A stretch of 32,761 nucleotides of DNA from Chloroflexota bacterium (GTDB lineage Bacteria; Chloroflexota; Dehalococcoidia; Lucifugimonadales; Lucifugimonadaceae): positions 1-32,761 of the forward strand of contig JABIGL010000093.1 of the NCBI GenBank assembly GCA_018650185.1, read 5' to 3'. Shown here one piece after another: positions 30,392-32,761 of the stretch; the first letter of the stretch is position 1, and every line of letters starts with the position of its first letter. The notes beneath the pieces are model-generated. The model did not search any database and was not told the DNA's origin. It saw nothing but the letters and a program-made list of their open reading frames with translations. A program made the position numbers and the translations under genes.

Positions 30392-30406
30392 TTTCGTCAC
30401 AAAGAG
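30381..30406. promoter_or_regulatory. Inverted repeat overlapping the cys promoter
   Basis: CTCTTTGCG (30381-30389) and CACAAAGAG (30398-30406) are inverted with 8 of 9 matches and an 8-base spacer. It covers the candidate -35 box and ends five bases before the HtrA-like gene stop. It could be an operator for a second layer of sulfur control, or a weak transcript-end hairpin of the protease gene. There is no T-run. Confidence 0.4.
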
Positions 30407-30410
30407 TCCT

Positions 30411-31718
<1,308 letters not shown>

Positions 31719-32109
31719 TTCATGGGCTCCGTTCCGTTGTCGCTGTTGACCCGGACGCTACCGTGCAACGTCCGGGTCGCGGGGCACATCGGAGAATTTA
31801 CAGGGCCCCGATGTTAGTTAATCAATTTAGTCGGCAGATGTCCGGAAACTGTGAAGATTCTTGAAGAAATTCGGTCATACGTGCTGGTCACACATACAAG
31901 GGACCGATCGGTATCCGTGGACGTAGAAATTGCTCTCCACGCATTTTGCGTGGCCAGGACTTCACGTCTAAGGGGGGCTTTTTCGCGACGCCCTGAGAGC
32001 AACCCTGCACTTCGTCCATGGCTAACCGACCGGCCTCGATGAGTAATACGAAGGATTGTTGCTTCGCGGTTGGGTTGTCCGGAAATATCCTGTTCGAAGC
32101 CGTGAAAAC
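31719..32109. promoter_or_regulatory. 391-base region between SRPBCC and HtrA-like genes
   Basis: No gene. The part next to htrA holds a perfect inverted repeat: GACCCGGACG (31748-31757), 11-base loop, CGTCCGGGTC (31769-31778), 30 bases upstream of the htrA start codon. It would form a strong hairpin in the 5' untranslated region or be an operator. Further on CCACGCA-TTT-TGCGTGG (31937-31953) is a perfect 7-base hairpin after the SRPBCC gene, without a T-run. An A/T-rich patch at 31814-31830 (TTAGTTAATCAATTTAG) is the likely htrA promoter area. The ORFs of 63 and 99 codons here have no ribosome site or domain. Confidence 0.4.
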
Positions 32110-32643
32110 TCAAGTCTGCTCGGGCCCTGAGGCATCATCAGAAGCCAACGTCACCTTCGGTTTTCGTTTGAAAACGTGGCTACGAGCGGCTCGGGCCTCG
32201 ATGGCCTCTTGCATCTCGCGCATGTGCTTTCGCATGACGCGCTCGAACCACCGTTTCGTGATGTTCTTGCCGACGACATCGCCGACGACAGGCCAGCCGA
32301 GCCTGAAGGAGCCGGTGTGCGTCCACTTCGTCTTGTCGTCCGGAAGATCCTCGAAGGTGAACACCTCATCACAGGACTCGAGAGGGCCGTTCAGGTGTTT
32401 GAACGTAATCCGCTCCGGGCTGTAGAGCGTCACCTCTTCCAGCGTCACATAGGTCTTGTAGATGGCATTCGTAGTGAACTCGACAATCAGGTGGTCGCCA
32501 TTTTGCTCGACGATGCGGGACTTCTCTTTTGACCCGGGCAGGTTGCCCCGGCCAAATGCTGTCAACATCTGGAACACCATTTCCCGCGGGGCGTCGACGA
32601 TCGTTTCGTGGGGCGTCAGAACGACGGAACGTAAATTTGTCAC
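32110..32643 (-). CDS. SRPBCC (START-like) family protein
   Basis: 177 residues from a GTG start at 32643. The pattern HETIVDAPREMVFQMLTAFG, then LIVEFTT...TYVTLEEVTLYSPERITFKHL, then CDEVFTFEDLPDDKTKWTHTG and a long C-terminal helix (NITKRWFERVMRKHMREMQEAIE) fits the helix-grip SRPBCC / polyketide-cyclase fold, which binds hydrophobic ligands in a cavity. The ligand is unknown. There is no signal peptide or membrane helix. The last 25 residues are basic then acidic and look disordered. The remaining bases up to the window end (32644-32761) show no gene. Confidence 0.8.
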   Translation of the reverse strand: MTNLRSVVLTPHETIVDAPREMVFQMLTAFGRGNLPGSKEKSRIVEQNGDHLIVEFTTNAIYKTYVTLEEVTLYSPERITFKHLNGPLESCDEVFTFEDLPDDKTKWTHTGSFRLGWPVVGDVVGKNITKRWFERVMRKHMREMQEAIEARAARSHVFKRKPKVTLASDDASGPEQT

Positions 32644-32761
32644 GTCAATAGGATTCCACCATGTGGCGATGAGGCGCGGATGAATCCGTTATTCAGCCGG
32701 GGATCAATTATCCGGCATCCCGGAAAACAAGTCGGGCGCTCCACCGGCTTTCGATAAGAAA

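Noticed and set aside
31814-32113. 99-codon minus-strand ORF and a 63-codon plus-strand ORF (31851)
   Set aside because: Both sit in the gap between the SRPBCC and HtrA-like genes, without ribosome site, domain or signal peptide, and the composition looks non-coding.

Overview
The window (about 58% G+C by eye, densely packed, many GTG and TTG starts) is a bacterial chromosome segment from a heterotroph with many small-molecule catabolic genes. Its mix of mandelate-racemase-type enolase, sulfatase, RraA-like aldolases, amidohydrolase-2 paralogs, nitrile-hydratase-type metalloenzyme, GSII-type glutamine synthetase and dispersed C/T-rich palindromes fits Chloroflexota, most likely the SAR202/Dehalococcoidia side. 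That placement is inference from gene content; no rRNA or other marker is present. I see no tRNA, rRNA, CRISPR array, insertion sequence or prophage.

Layout. 1-1141: two lipoprotein genes on the minus strand, the first cut by the window edge. 1454-3145: a membrane Ser/Thr protein kinase with a zinc ribbon and an extracytoplasmic domain. 3162-7456: an RspA/ManD-like sugar-acid dehydratase, a metallo-beta-lactamase-fold hydrolase, a zinc alcohol dehydrogenase and an orphan PD-(D/E)XK-like protein. 7491-10396: a sulfatase divergent from an MFS transporter broken by a frameshift. 10397-10601: a cluster of dispersed repeats. 10602-14639: a six-gene minus-strand run with two RraA-like paralogs, three genes forming a split nitrile hydratase / thiocyanate hydrolase-like enzyme, and a double GNAT. 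14806-15807: glutamine synthetase with its own terminator. 16207-17624: a LuxR-type regulator and a small membrane protein, behind a structured leader. 18258-20414: a second zinc dehydrogenase divergent from a DapA-family lyase. 20594-25127: three tandem amidohydrolases, an MFS transporter and a small membrane protein. 25225-26973: a NarL-type sensor kinase. 27224-30352: the assimilatory sulfate operon cysH-cysD-cysN behind a cysteine-codon leader peptide and an attenuator. 30411-32643: an HtrA-like lipoprotein protease and a SRPBCC protein.

How they work together. CysD and CysN activate sulfate to APS, and CysH (with the CC/CxxC iron-sulfur motifs of APS reductases) reduces APS directly to sulfite. 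The leader, with four Cys codons followed by mutually exclusive hairpins, would open this operon when Cys-tRNA is short. The dehydratase, dehydrogenases and DapA-family lyase suggest sugar-acid use. The amidohydrolase/MFS cluster and the RraA/nitrile-hydratase cluster look like two uptake-and-degradation modules for unidentified organic substrates. The strongest unusual signals are the cysteine attenuator, the three-gene nitrile hydratase in an RraA operon, the kinase with a PGF-pre-PGF-like outer domain, and two repeat families placed between genes.
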